DNA from: Lentzea sp. NBRC 102530
GTDB taxonomy: Bacteria > Actinomycetota > Actinomycetes > Mycobacteriales > Pseudonocardiaceae
Direction: 5' to 3'
Assembly: GCF_030269365.1 (NCBI RefSeq)
Contig: NZ_BSTF01000018.1
Coordinates: 124,001-188,000, forward strand
DNA: 64,000 nucleotides
Positions 24,090 through 32,856 of this stretch are shown piece by piece (positions within the stretch are counted from its first letter, which is position 1; every line of letters starts with the position of its first letter). Below the pieces are notes generated by a model. That model was not told the origin of the DNA and did not search any database. It saw only the letters and a program-made list of their open reading frames with translations. The translations under genes were made by a program, and so were the position numbers.

Positions 24090-25371
24090 CTTCTTCGCTC
24101 TCCTTCTGCACGGGGCGCACGAGCACCGTGGTGACGCGGATGCGGCCGCGTTCGTCCTTGCCGCCCTCGGCCCGCATGCGCAGGCCGGCGATCTCCGCCT
24201 CGGTGCCCGGCAGGGGGACGCGGCCGAGGCGCTGCGCGAGCAGGCCGCCGACGGTCTCGACCTCGTGGTCGTCGAGCTCGGTGCCGAACAACGCGTCGAG
24301 ATCGTCGACCGGCAGGCGCGCGCTGACCCGCACCGCGCCGTCCTCCAGGTGCTCGACCGGCGGGCGGTCGTCGGTGTCGGACTCGTCGGTGATCTCGCCG
24401 ACGATCTCCTCGAGGATGTCCTCGATCGTCAGCAGGCCCGCGGTGCCGCCGTACTCGTCGACGACGATCGCCATGTGGCGGCGCGACACCTGCATCTCGC
24501 GCAGCAGGTCGGCGATGGGCTTGCTGTCCGGGATGAAGCTCATCGGGCGCATCAGCTCGGAGACGCTCTTCGGGTCCTCGTCCTCGGCGAGCGTGGCCCG
24601 CATGAGGTCCTTGAGGTTCACCACGCCGAGCACGTCGTCGACGCTCTCGCCGATCACCGGCACGCGGGTGTAGCCGGTGCGCAACGACAGCGCGAGCGCC
24701 TGCCGCAGCGACTTCGACTGCTCGATCCACACGATCTCGGTGCGCGGCACCATGACCTCGCGCGTGATCGTGTCGCCCAGCTCGAAGACCGAGTGGATCA
24801 TCTCGCGCTCGCCCTCGTCCACGACGCCGCGTTCCTGCGCCATGTCGACGAGTTCGCGCAGCTCGACCTCGGAGCTGAACGGGCCCTCGCGGAAGCCCTT
24901 GCCGGGCGTGATGGCGTTACCGATGAGGATCAGCAACTTCGACAACGGCCCGAGCACGCGCCCGAGCTGACGAACGGTGCCCGCCGCGAGCAGCGACACG
25001 GCGTACGGGTGCTGACGGCCGAGCGTGCGCGGGCCGACGCCGACGAGCACGTACGACACGACGAGCATGCTCAGGCACGAGTACAGGACGGCCAGCCAGT
25101 CCTGTTCCACGTAGTCCAGGAACACCGTCGTGACCAGCACGGCCGCCGACATCTCGCACGCGAGGCGCAGCAACAGCAACAGGTTGACGTGCCGAGGCCG
25201 GTCGTTGAGGACCTGCAACAGTTGCCCGGTACCCCAGCGACCCTGCCGTTGCAGGGCCTCGACCCGTGCGCGCGACACGGTGCCGAGAGCGGCATCCACA
25301 CACGCGAACAGACCAGCGGCGAGCACGAGCAGAACGGCCAGCACGATCACACTGGCAGGGTTCGCGGTCAT
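24082..25371 (-). CDS. hemolysin family protein (DUF21-CBS-CorC_HlyC)
   Basis: A 429-residue membrane protein. An N-terminal DUF21 domain with about three or four spans (SVIVLAVLLVLAAGLFACVDAAL at the start) is followed by two CBS repeats (EIVWIEQSKSLRQALALSL... and FIPDSKPIADLLREMQ) and a C-terminal CorC_HlyC domain, including VDDLDALFGTEL. Relatives are magnesium/cobalt efflux or Mg-transport factors (CorB/CorC, M. tuberculosis Rv2366c). ATG 25371 lies 22 bases after the ybeY stop on the same strand. Confidence 0.93.
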   Translation of the reverse strand: MTANPASVIVLAVLLVLAAGLFACVDAALGTVSRARVEALQRQGRWGTGQLLQVLNDRPRHVNLLLLLRLACEMSAAVLVTTVFLDYVEQDWLAVLYSCLSMLVVSYVLVGVGPRTLGRQHPYAVSLLAAGTVRQLGRVLGPLSKLLILIGNAITPGKGFREGPFSSEVELRELVDMAQERGVVDEGEREMIHSVFELGDTITREVMVPRTEIVWIEQSKSLRQALALSLRTGYTRVPVIGESVDDVLGVVNLKDLMRATLAEDEDPKSVSELMRPMSFIPDSKPIADLLREMQVSRRHMAIVVDEYGGTAGLLTIEDILEEIVGEITDESDTDDRPPVEHLEDGAVRVSARLPVDDLDALFGTELDDHEVETVGGLLAQRLGRVPLPGTEAEIAGLRMRAEGGKDERGRIRVTTVLVRPVQKESEEDE

Positions 25372-25393
25372 GGTCCGTTTTCTCTAGAGGACG

Positions 25394-25939
25394 TCAGGCT
25401 TCGTCGGTCTTCTCGTCCAGGCCGACCGCTCCGAGCACCTTGTCGTCGGTGCTGCGCTGGTGAGCGGCCCGCTCGGCCTCGTCCCGCGCGGTGCGGAAGT
25501 CGCCGAGGATGCGGTTCTGCAACGTGAACATCTCACGTTCCTCCGCGGGCTCGGCGTGGTCGTAGCCGAGCAGGTGCAGCACACCGTGCACGGTCAGCAG
25601 GTGCAGCTCGTCCAGCAGGCTGTGGCCCGCCTTCTTGGCCTGGTCCTTGGCGAACGCGGGGCACAGCACGATGTCCCCGAGCAGCGCCGGGCCGAGACCC
25701 GCCGCGTCGGGACGGCGCGCGGAGTCCAGCTCGTCCATGGGGAAGGCCATGACGTCCGTCGGGCCCGGCAGGTCCATCCAGCGCTCGTGCAGGTCGGCCA
25801 TGACGTCCAGCTCGACCAGCAGGACGGACAGCTCGGCCAGCGGGCTCACGCCCATGCGGTCCAGCGCGAAGCGGGCGGCGGAGACGATGGAACCCTCGTC
25901 GACTCCGACACCCGACTCGTTGGCGATCTCGATGCTCAC
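25394..25939 (-). CDS. ybeY: endoribonuclease YbeY (rRNA maturation factor)
   Basis: A metallo-endoribonuclease for 16S rRNA 3' processing and ribosome quality control. The zinc motif [11 protein letters not shown] (H-x3-H-x5-H) sits near residue 130, and [12 protein letters not shown] is the conserved central strand. 181 residues, with a charged C-terminal extension beyond the usual ~155. GTG 25939, five bases after the phoH stop, so the two are coupled. PhoH-YbeY pairing is widely conserved. Confidence 0.95.
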   Translation of the reverse strand: MSIEIANESGVGVDEGSIVSAARFALDRMGVSPLAELSVLLVELDVMADLHERWMDLPGPTDVMAFPMDELDSARRPDAAGLGPALLGDIVLCPAFAKDQAKKAGHSLLDELHLLTVHGVLHLLGYDHAEPAEEREMFTLQNRILGDFRTARDEAERAAHQRSTDDKVLGAVGLDEKTDEA

Positions 25940-25944
25940 GGCGC

Positions 25945-26994
25945 CTATCGTCCTCGCCGCTGGTTACCCCGTCGTGCACCGGGTCCGTGGTGCTGCGTGT
26001 TCTGGTCGATCGCGTCCTGCCGGACCTGCCACTTGTCGTACGCGTCGACGATGTCGCCGACCAGGCGGTGGCGGACCACGTCCTGGCTGGTCAGCTCGGA
26101 GAAGTGCACGTCCTCGACGCCTTCGAGGATGTCCCGCACGACCCGCAGGCCGCTGCGCTGGCCGCCGGGGAGGTCGACCTGCGTCGTGTCGCCCGTCACC
26201 ACCATCTTGGAGCCGAAGCCCAGCCGGGTGAGGAACATCTTCATCTGCTCGGGCGTCGTGTTCTGCGCCTCGTCGAGGATGATGAACGCGTCGTTCAACG
26301 ACCGGCCGCGCATGAACGCCAGCGGTGCGACCTCGATCGTGCCCGCCTGCGTGAGGCGCGGGATCGACTCCGGGTCGACCATGTCGTGCAGCGCGTCGTA
26401 GAGCGGGCGCAGGTACGGGTCGATCTTCTCGTAGAGCGTGCCGGGCAGGTAACCCAGGCGCTCGCCCGCCTCGACGGCCGGGCGGGTGAGGATGATGCGG
26501 TTGACCTGCTTGTTCTGCAACGCCTGCACGGCCTTGGCCATGGCGAGGTAGGTCTTGCCGGTGCCGGCGGGGCCGATGCCGAACACGATGGTGTTCTTGT
26601 CGATCGCGTCGACGTAGTGCTTCTGGTTCAGCGTCTTCGGCCTGATCGTGCGGCCGCGGCGGCTCACGATGTCGAGGCTCAGGACCTCGGCCGGCGACTC
26701 GACGTCGTTCGCGCTGAGCATCGCGATGATGCGGCGGACGCTGTTCTGGTCGATGGCCTGACCGCGGCCGGCGAGGGTGATGAGCTCGGAGAAGACGCGT
26801 TCGGCGAAGGCCACGTCGGCGGGGTCGCCGGACAAGGTGATCTCGTTCCCGCGCACGTGCACGTCGGCGTCGAGCAGTTCCTCTGCGAGCCGGAGGTTCT
26901 CGTCGCGCGACCCGAGCAGCGTGAGCACCGCACCTTCCGGCACGGCGAACCGGGACTGACCTTCCTTGTTGCTCTGCTGTGTTTCTTCGGCCAC
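25945..26994 (-). CDS. phoH: PhoH family ATPase
   Basis: A P-loop ATPase related to the helicase RecD/SF1 core, functionally linked to RNA metabolism. Of the 349 residues, 1-120 form the N-terminal domain. Walker A is [11 protein letters not shown] near residue 140. Walker B is [19 protein letters not shown] near 235. [13 protein letters not shown] follows. The tail is basic and Gln-rich. GTG 26994. It heads the phoH-ybeY-corC-cdd-like block. Confidence 0.94.
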   Translation of the reverse strand: MAEETQQSNKEGQSRFAVPEGAVLTLLGSRDENLRLAEELLDADVHVRGNEITLSGDPADVAFAERVFSELITLAGRGQAIDQNSVRRIIAMLSANDVESPAEVLSLDIVSRRGRTIRPKTLNQKHYVDAIDKNTIVFGIGPAGTGKTYLAMAKAVQALQNKQVNRIILTRPAVEAGERLGYLPGTLYEKIDPYLRPLYDALHDMVDPESIPRLTQAGTIEVAPLAFMRGRSLNDAFIILDEAQNTTPEQMKMFLTRLGFGSKMVVTGDTTQVDLPGGQRSGLRVVRDILEGVEDVHFSELTSQDVVRHRLVGDIVDAYDKWQVRQDAIDQNTQHHGPGARRGNQRRGR

Positions 26995-27097
26995 GTGGCC
27001 CCGGCCTGCTTCCTGTCGCTCGGATCTGGTGCCGTCGATGCTAGTCCGGCCGAAAATGAGTGGCTACCGGATTGCTCACGGTGTGTGCTCGTGAATC

Positions 27098-27889
27098 GTG
27101 GAGATCCGCAGGCTCGACGTCGACGACATACCCGAGTGCATGAAGCTGATCACGGATCGGGGTTGGAGCTGGACCCCGGAGCAGTGGGAGGTGATGCTCG
27201 CCCTCGGACCCTGCTACGGCGCGTTCGACGGGTCCGGGCTGCTCGGCACGGCCCTGACGACCCCGTACCCGGAGATCCAGGCGATCAGCGGCGTCCTGGT
27301 CGCGTCGCGAGCGGGGCGGCAGGGCATCGGCACTCAGCTGATGTCCAACATGTTGGACATCAGCCCTTCGGTGCTGTACGCGACGGCGATGGGCCAGCCC
27401 CTGTACGAGCGGCTCGGCTTTCACCCTGTCGGGCAGACCGTCGCGCACTTCGGGACGATCGACGGCCCGGCACCGGGCGTGACGAGGAAGGCGACGCCCG
27501 CGGACGCCGCGACGCTCGCCGACCTCGACCGCGAGGCGAGCGGCTACACCCGGCCGGCGTTCTGGGACCTGGTGCTCGCCCCGGCGGGGCCGTACGAGGT
27601 GCTGGTGTCCGACGACGGCGTCGTCGCCACCCGCCCGAACCCGACCGGTGTCACGATCGGCCCGCTGATCGCGTCCTCCGCGGCGGCGGCGTGCTCGTTG
27701 ATCGCGGACGTGGCCGCCGGGCGGGGCGAGGTCCGGGTCGACACCGACGACGCCGACGTCGCCGCCTACCTGACCGGGCACGGCTTCGAGGCGCGTCCCG
27801 GCGGCTGTGTCCTGATGGTGCGGGGCGTCGAGAACGTCCCGGGTGACCGGTCGCGCTACTTCGCGCCGGCCTCGCACGCGCTCGGCTGA
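27098..27889 (+). CDS. GNAT-fold acetyltransferase, tandem copy 1
   Basis: A 263-residue protein made of two GNAT-like halves. The first half holds the acetyl-CoA binding signature SRAGRQGIGTQLMSNML near residue 72 (R/Q-x2-G-x-G/A). The second half (from about 145) lacks a clear one. It starts at GTG 27098 (VEIRRLDVDDIPE). The next gene, 19 bases downstream, encodes a clear paralogue of the same length and layout. Substrate unknown. Inserted between phoH and the HIT gene relative to the mycobacterial order. Confidence 0.83.
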   Translation: MEIRRLDVDDIPECMKLITDRGWSWTPEQWEVMLALGPCYGAFDGSGLLGTALTTPYPEIQAISGVLVASRAGRQGIGTQLMSNMLDISPSVLYATAMGQPLYERLGFHPVGQTVAHFGTIDGPAPGVTRKATPADAATLADLDREASGYTRPAFWDLVLAPAGPYEVLVSDDGVVATRPNPTGVTIGPLIASSAAAACSLIADVAAGRGEVRVDTDDADVAAYLTGHGFEARPGGCVLMVRGVENVPGDRSRYFAPASHALG

Positions 27890-27908
27890 TTCGATTCTGG
27901 GGGAACTG

Positions 27909-28709
27909 ATGGTGGAACTGCGCAGACTGACCGGCGACGACCTCGTAGCGTGCTCCGACCTGGCCGAGAGCCGGTCCTGGCCGCGCGAGGAGAGCAAGTG
28001 GGAGTTCCTGCTCGCGCACGGCGAGGGCTGGGGGCTGTTCGACGACGACGGCCTCGTCGGCACGACGATCGTGACGCGCTACCCGGAACTCGCGTCGATC
28101 AGCATGGTGCTCGTCGCCGAACGCGCCGCCCGTCAGGGCCACGCCCGGCGACTGGTGTCCCACGTACTGGATACCGGCGTGCCGGACACCGGCGTGTCGA
28201 CGTTGTTCGCGACGAAGATGGGCCGCCCGCTCTACGAGCAGCTGGGCTTCCACGCCGTCGGCTTCACCGACATCCACGCGGGGAAGTTCACCGGCCGCGC
28301 AGCTGATGTATCGCACATCGCCACGGCCGACGACCTCGACGACATCGTCGCGCTCGACACCAAGGTCACCGGCATCACGCGGCCGTACCTGTGGGAGTCG
28401 CTGCTCAGGATGGGCACGATCCGGATCTCCGACCACGGCGTCACGGGCTCGTGGCAGGTGCGTGAGGCGCGGATGCTGATCGGCCCGGTCATCGCGGACA
28501 CGCCCGCCGACGCGTGCGCGCTCATCGCCGACTGCGCGGCCGGCAACCCGAGTGTGCGCGTCGACGTGCACGACCCGGAGGTGATCGCGTTCGTGCGGAA
28601 GCACGGCCTGGAGTCGTGGGGCGAAGCGACCTGGATGGTGAGGGGTGCCGACACCCTGCCGGGCGACCGCGCCCGCTACCGCGCCCCGCTCCTGCAGGCA
28701 CTCGGCTGA
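27909..28709 (+). CDS. GNAT-fold acetyltransferase, tandem copy 2
   Basis: A 266-residue paralogue of the gene upstream, with matching openings (MVELRRLTGDDLVACSDL) and acetyl-CoA loop ERAARQGHARRLVSHVL near residue 75. The closing segments also match (PGDRARYRAPLLQALG against PGDRSRYFAPASHALG). ATG 27909 has GGGGGAA upstream. It contains an isolated copy of the GCTGATRTATCGC sequence (near 28303) that also begins the AT-rich tract at 9721. The last 34 bases overlap the convergent HIT gene. Confidence 0.83.
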   Translation: MVELRRLTGDDLVACSDLAESRSWPREESKWEFLLAHGEGWGLFDDDGLVGTTIVTRYPELASISMVLVAERAARQGHARRLVSHVLDTGVPDTGVSTLFATKMGRPLYEQLGFHAVGFTDIHAGKFTGRAADVSHIATADDLDDIVALDTKVTGITRPYLWESLLRMGTIRISDHGVTGSWQVREARMLIGPVIADTPADACALIADCAAGNPSVRVDVHDPEVIAFVRKHGLESWGEATWMVRGADTLPGDRARYRAPLLQALG

Positions 28710-29023
28710 AGGCGCTCGCCACCCAGCAGGTGCAGGTGGGCGTGGAAGACCTCCTGGCCGCTGTCCGGCCCGGTGTTGAACAGCAGCCGGTAGCCGGACT
28801 CGGCCACGCCCTCCTCCTCGGCGACCTCCTTGGCCGCGGCGAAGAGGTCGCCGAGCTGGTCGCCGTCCAGGTCGACGGCGTTCGGCACGTGCTCGCGCGG
28901 GATCAGCAGCACGTGGACGGGCGCCTTGGGCTGGATGTCGCGGAACGCGAGCGTCGTCTTGGTCTCGTGCACGACCGTCGCGGGGACCTCACCGGCGACG
29001 ATCCGGCAGAACAAACAGGACAT
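28676..29023 (-). CDS. HIT family nucleotide-binding protein (HINT-like)
   Basis: A 115-residue histidine-triad hydrolase. The catalytic motif is HAHLHLL near residue 93, with CLFCRIVAGEVPA at the N terminus (zinc-type C-x2-C) and VLLIPREHVPN in the middle. HINT proteins hydrolyse nucleoside phosphoramidates such as AMP-lysine. ATG 29023 lies 8 bases after the TetR stop, so it may be transcribed with the TetR/hydrolase genes. Overlaps the GNAT gene tail by 34 bases. Confidence 0.93.
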   Translation of the reverse strand: MSCLFCRIVAGEVPATVVHETKTTLAFRDIQPKAPVHVLLIPREHVPNAVDLDGDQLGDLFAAAKEVAEEEGVAESGYRLLFNTGPDSGQEVFHAHLHLLGGERLQPSACRSGAR

Positions 29024-29031
29024 GCCTCAAG

Positions 29032-29622
29032 CTAAGCGAACAACGCGTCCAGTTGCTCGTCGACGGCCTCGACCATGTCGGCCGCGGTGAGCTCGTCGGG
29101 CCCGAGGCCGTGGTGGATGTTGAGCCCGTCGATGAGCACGATGAACCGGCGTGCCGCCTTCAGCGGCACCACCCCGTCCCGCAGCTCGCCGGCTTCCCGC
29201 GCCGCACCGAGCACCCGCTCGATCTCGCTGTACAGCCCGCGCGTGCCGACGCGTTCCAGCTCGTGCAGCGACGGCTCCACCATCGCCCGCGGCAGGAACG
29301 ACAGCAGCACGGCGGCCTCGACGCGCCGGTCCTCGTCGAGCGCCAGCATCTCGTGCGCGAAGGCCCGCAGCACCTCCCGGTTGCCCGCCGACGTGTCGAT
29401 CTGCTCCAGCCGCGCGATGAACCGCCGGTAGGCCAACTCCATCGCGAACCCCAGCAGGGCGTCCTGCGTGGGGAAGTAGTGGCGCAGCGACCCGCTCGAC
29501 CACCCGGACTCGGCGGCGACCGCGCGCACCGAGGCGTGGTCTATCCCGTCCCGCCGCACGATGCGCCAGACGGCTTCGGCGAGTTCGCGGCGACGTTCCT
29601 CATGGTCGACAACCTTCGGCAC
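29032..29622 (-). CDS. TetR-family transcriptional regulator
   Basis: A 196-residue repressor. The N-terminal HTH reads ELAEAVWRIVRRDGIDHASVRAVAAESGWSSGSLRHYFP across residues 13-51 (abridged: the recognition helix is SGSLRHYF). The C-terminal domain resembles the BetI/TetR_C_6 ligand pocket. GTG 29622 is 9 bases after the alpha/beta hydrolase stop. The most likely target is its own operon (see the dyad at 30342-30359). The ligand is unknown. Confidence 0.9.
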   Translation of the reverse strand: MPKVVDHEERRRELAEAVWRIVRRDGIDHASVRAVAAESGWSSGSLRHYFPTQDALLGFAMELAYRRFIARLEQIDTSAGNREVLRAFAHEMLALDEDRRVEAAVLLSFLPRAMVEPSLHELERVGTRGLYSEIERVLGAAREAGELRDGVVPLKAARRFIVLIDGLNIHHGLGPDELTAADMVEAVDEQLDALFA

Positions 29623-29631
29623 CGGCCCTTT

Positions 29632-30288
29632 CTAGCAGCCGCCGGCAAGCCGGACGACAGCCGCGCGGCACCTCTCCCACGACTCGGTCCCCGGCGTGAT
29701 CATGTCCATGTGCCCGGCCCCCTCCACGACGACGAGCTCCGCCTGCGGCTCCACGGCGCAAAAGCCGATCGACTGCTCCACGGGCACGTCCTCGTCGCGA
29801 TCACCGTGCACGCACACCACGGGCTTCCCGATCGGCACGAGCGCGGCGGGCGACGCGTCAGCGAACTGCTCCTCACCGCACAACTCCAAGGCGCGGGGCG
29901 TGATGTGCCGCGTGAAGTCCAGGACCCCGGCCTGCGACACCGCCCCGCACACCCGCGCACTGCGCTTCGCGGCCCACACGGCGAGATGCCCACCGGCGCT
30001 GTGCCCGAGGGTCACCACGGGTCCGAGGTCAACGGCGTCGATGGCGGCCAGCACGTCGTCCCCTGTTTCGGGCCACCCGCCCCCGCCGCCGACCCGCCGG
30101 TACTCGATGTTCCACACGCGGAACCCGTCAGCAACCAGCACCTCGGCCAACGGCCGCCCGAGTTCGAGCCCGTAACGCTGATGCCAAAAACCACCGTGAA
30201 TGACGACAACAGCACCCTGAGCAACTCCGTCCGGTTCGTAAAGCTCACCGAACTGACTGGCGTGGTCACCGTAAGCAATTCGCTGCAC
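29632..30288 (-). CDS. alpha/beta hydrolase
   Basis: A 218-residue hydrolase resembling the kynurenine formamidase / BD-FAE type: oxyanion segment VVVIHGGFWHQRYG near residue 30, nucleophile GHSAGGHLAVW near 95, acid in HGDRDEDVP near 160, and catalytic His in VEGAGHMDMI near 190. GTG 30288 (VQRIAYGDHASQF) was chosen because family members start just before this segment. A longer frame exists upstream but is Cys-rich and unconvincing. The 5' part of the gene and the DNA before it are noticeably richer in A/T than the neighbours. Confidence 0.82.
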   Translation of the reverse strand: MQRIAYGDHASQFGELYEPDGVAQGAVVVIHGGFWHQRYGLELGRPLAEVLVADGFRVWNIEYRRVGGGGGWPETGDDVLAAIDAVDLGPVVTLGHSAGGHLAVWAAKRSARVCGAVSQAGVLDFTRHITPRALELCGEEQFADASPAALVPIGKPVVCVHGDRDEDVPVEQSIGFCAVEPQAELVVVEGAGHMDMITPGTESWERCRAAVVRLAGGC

Positions 30289-30560
30289 ACGCAGAAAGTA
30301 CAGAAAAACGGCAACACCCTCACGCAACCAAGCACAAGAGGTTGTGTAATCGTTCACAAGCCCCTTAAAACGTTTCACCGCCCCAACAAGGCACCACGAG
30401 ACCAAGTGCTCGCCAGCCGAGCACGATCGGGGGACAAAACACGAGCCACAAGGCCGCACACCTGGCAAGCAGGCGATCAGGGCGACATTTCGTCGGCCAC
30501 CAAGGCCACCTACGCAGGCCAGCGCCCCGTTTCGTCACGGACGCCGAGGTTCCCGTGATG
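30289..30560. other. intergenic region upstream of the hydrolase operon
   Basis: No convincing gene. The first 80 bp are AT-rich for this genome and would form the promoter and leader of the hydrolase-TetR-HIT operon on the minus strand. A TTGTG-N8-CACAA dyad lies at 30342-30359. The rest, up to the hairpin element, is ordinary GC-rich DNA with no recognisable feature. Confidence 0.6.
30342..30359 (-). promoter_or_regulatory. candidate operator dyad of the hydrolase/TetR operon
   Basis: TTGTGTAATCGTTCACAA: five-base inverted arms (TTGTG / CACAA) around an 8-base AT-rich centre, 54-71 bp upstream of the hydrolase start. Size and place suit a TetR-family operator. There is only one copy, so confidence is low. 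Confidence 0.3.
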
Positions 30561-30754
30561 GGCGCCCGACGCCGAAGGCGAGGGCGCCGGGGGTCCGGGG
30601 GCTTGCCCCCGGCGTGGGGTTTGGGGGCTCGGCCCCCAAAAGACACCCTTTTGGTGCGGGCGGCGAAGGCGCGCCAGCGCCGAGCAGCCCGCACCAAAAC
30701 CAAAAGGGGCGCCTCGCGGTCCGAAGCCTGGGGGTCGCTTCGCCGCGAGGCGCC
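30561..30754. repeat. five-hairpin intergenic element
   Basis: Five consecutive inverted repeats: GGCGCCC/GGGCGCC (30561-30567, 30582-30588); CCGGGGGC/GCCCCCGG (30595-30602, 30605-30612); TTTGGGGGC/GCCCCCAAA with a TCG loop (30620-30640); a perfect 13-bp pair TTTTGGTGCGGGC/GCCCGCACCAAAA (30649-30661, 30687-30699); and a perfect 12-bp pair GGCGCCTCGCGG/CCGCGAGGCGCC (30708-30719, 30743-30754). CCCTTTTGG and CCAAAAGGG also pair around the fourth. No coding frame is credible. It lies between the rsmE stop and the hydrolase promoter. Confidence 0.85.
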
Positions 30755-30936
30755 GACGCCGGACCGAGGGGGGAGGTGTCCGGCGAGTCTTTTGGTCAGA
30801 AGAGCCTAATCGTCTACGCCGTTTCCGGATAGACCAATCAGCCCCTCTGCGATCCAGGGTAACCCCATCGGCCTGGGATTCGCTACAACTTCCGTCAAGC
30901 CAATCCATCCGATGTTCATCTCGGTAGTGATCGGGG
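30755..30936. other. non-coding spacer between hairpin element and rsmE
   Basis: No gene seen. The 150 bases before the rsmE stop are less GC-rich than the flanks, with stretches such as CTAATCGTCTACG, and show no clear stem-loop or promoter. They could hold the rsmE 3' untranslated end. Confidence 0.5.
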
Positions 30937-31668
30937 TCACCACCGCGCGGTGCGGACCCCGATGGCACCAAGAGCAACGGCCGCGGCGGTAGATGCACGC
31001 AGAACGGTTGGCCCCAATCGGACCACACGGGCACCCGATGATCGCAACGCGTCGAGTTCCTCGGGGGTGATTCCGCCTTCGGGACCCACCACGAGCAGCA
31101 CGTCCCCCTCAGCCGGCAACGGCACGTCGGCGAGTCGTTCCTCCGCGCTCTCGTGCAACACGAGCGTCAACGCGGACGACGACACGCGCTGAGAAAGCTG
31201 AGTGGTGCTCACGGGTTCGTCGACGACCGGCACCCGCGAGCGGCGGGCCTGCTTCGCCGCCTCGCGGACCGTGGATCGCCAGCGCCCCAGCGCCTTCGCG
31301 CCGCGCGGGCCGTCCTCCCACTTGGTGATGCACCGGGAGGCGCGCCACGGCACCACACCGTCGACGCCGGCCTCGGTGGCGAGCTCGACGGCGAGCTCGC
31401 CCCGGTCGCCCTTCACCAGCGCCTGGGCCAGCACGACCCGCGGCGTCGGCTCGGGCTCCACCCAGCGTTCGACCACCCGCAACGACAACGCGTCGCGTTC
31501 CACCGCCACGACCGCGCACCGCACCTGGGCACCGGACCCGTCGGACAGCACGAGCTCTTCACCCACGCGCAGGCGCTTGACCGTGGCGGCGTGCCGGCCT
31601 TCCGGGCCGTCCAGCACGAACTCCTCGCCCGGCGGCAACGCCGGGACGAGGAAGACCGGCAGCGTCAC
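30937..31668 (-). CDS. rsmE: 16S rRNA (uracil-1498-N3)-methyltransferase RsmE
   Basis: A SPOUT-class enzyme that methylates U1498 of 16S rRNA in the decoding centre. 243 residues. The N-terminal PUA-like domain has [25 protein letters not shown]. The knot region has [18 protein letters not shown] near residue 190, and [20 protein letters not shown] completes the SAM site. GTG 31668 overlaps the dnaJ stop (GTGA), the conserved dnaJ-rsmE arrangement. Confidence 0.95.
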   Translation of the reverse strand: MTLPVFLVPALPPGEEFVLDGPEGRHAATVKRLRVGEELVLSDGSGAQVRCAVVAVERDALSLRVVERWVEPEPTPRVVLAQALVKGDRGELAVELATEAGVDGVVPWRASRCITKWEDGPRGAKALGRWRSTVREAAKQARRSRVPVVDEPVSTTQLSQRVSSSALTLVLHESAEERLADVPLPAEGDVLLVVGPEGGITPEELDALRSSGARVVRLGPTVLRASTAAAVALGAIGVRTARW

Positions 31669-32813
31669 CGGTGGCCGCGCGAGGCACGCAGGCGGGAGAA
31701 CAGGCCTCCGCCGCCCTTGCCGTTGTGCGCCAACGAGGGCTCGCTCTCGCCGCGCAGGTCGGCGAGGTCGCGCAGCAGTGCGGACTGGGCGGCGTCGAGC
31801 TTGGTGGGCACGACGACCTCGAGGTGCACGTGCAGGTCGCCGCGGCCGTCGACGCGGCCGGTGGACCGCAGCTTCGGCATGCCGCGGCCCGTCATCACGA
31901 GCTGCGTGCCGGGCTGGGTGCCGGGGTCGATCTGGAGTTCTTCCTCGCCGTCCAAGGTCTTCAACGGCAGTGTGGCGCCCAGCGCGGCCGTCGTCATCGG
32001 GATCTGCACGATGCAGTGCAGGTCGGCGCCGTCGCGTTCGAAGATCTCGTGCGGGTGTTCCTCGACCTCGACGTAGAGGTCACCGGCCGGGCCGCCGCCG
32101 GGGCCGACCTCGCCCTGGCCCGCGAGCCGCACGCGCATGCCCTCGGCGACGCCGGCGGGGATGTTCACGGAGATCGTGCGGCGCGAGCGGGTGCGGCCGT
32201 CGCCGGCGCACTGCTGGCACGGGTCGGGGATGACCTCGCCGTAGCCGCGGCAGACCGGGCACGGGCGGGACGTCACGACCTGGCCCAGGAACGAGCGCTG
32301 CACGGACTGGACCTCGCCGCGGCCGTGGCAGGTGTCGCACTGGACGGGCTTGGAGTTGTTCTGCGTGCCGGCGCCGTGGCAGCGGTCGCACAGGATCGCC
32401 GTGTCGACGGTCAGCTCACGGGTGGCGCCCGCCGCGCACTCCTCCAGCGTCATGTCGAGCCGGATCAACGCGTCGGAGCCGGGCTGCACGCGGCTGCGCG
32501 GACCCCGGCCACCACCGGACGAGGCGCCGAAGAAGGCGTCCATGATGTCGCCGAGGCCGAAGCCCGCGAACGGGTCGCCGCCCGCGCGGCCACCGCCGCC
32601 GGAGTCGAGCGGGTCGCCTCCCAGGTCGACGACGCGGCGCTTCTCGGGGTTCGACAACACCTCGTAGGCGGCCGTCACCTCCTTGAAGCGGGCCTCCTCG
32701 TTGGGATTGACGTCCGGGTGCAGCTGCCTGGCGAGCTTGCGATAGGCGCGCTTGATCTCATCCTGTGTCGCGTTCTGCGAGACACCGAGGATGCCGTAGT
32801 AATCCCTGGCCAC
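31665..32813 (-). CDS. dnaJ: chaperone DnaJ (DnaJ2 type)
   Basis: Co-chaperone of DnaK. The J domain has DYYGILGV and the HPD motif in [17 protein letters not shown] Gly-rich linker follows ([15 protein letters not shown]). Four CxxCxGxG-type zinc repeats are present ([32 protein letters not shown]). The C-terminal substrate domains end with [16 protein letters not shown] prefer GTG 32813 (VARDYYG), the normal family start. ATG 32834 would add seven residues. Without an adjacent dnaK, this is the second DnaJ paired with hrcA, as in mycobacterial Rv2373c-Rv2374c. Confidence 0.95.
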   Translation of the reverse strand: MARDYYGILGVSQNATQDEIKRAYRKLARQLHPDVNPNEEARFKEVTAAYEVLSNPEKRRVVDLGGDPLDSGGGGRAGGDPFAGFGLGDIMDAFFGASSGGGRGPRSRVQPGSDALIRLDMTLEECAAGATRELTVDTAILCDRCHGAGTQNNSKPVQCDTCHGRGEVQSVQRSFLGQVVTSRPCPVCRGYGEVIPDPCQQCAGDGRTRSRRTISVNIPAGVAEGMRVRLAGQGEVGPGGGPAGDLYVEVEEHPHEIFERDGADLHCIVQIPMTTAALGATLPLKTLDGEEELQIDPGTQPGTQLVMTGRGMPKLRSTGRVDGRGDLHVHLEVVVPTKLDAAQSALLRDLADLRGESEPSLAHNGKGGGGLFSRLRASRGHR

Positions 32814-32856
32814 CTTGTTCGCTTTCATGTTCATCTCAAGTGCAAGAAGTTTCTGA

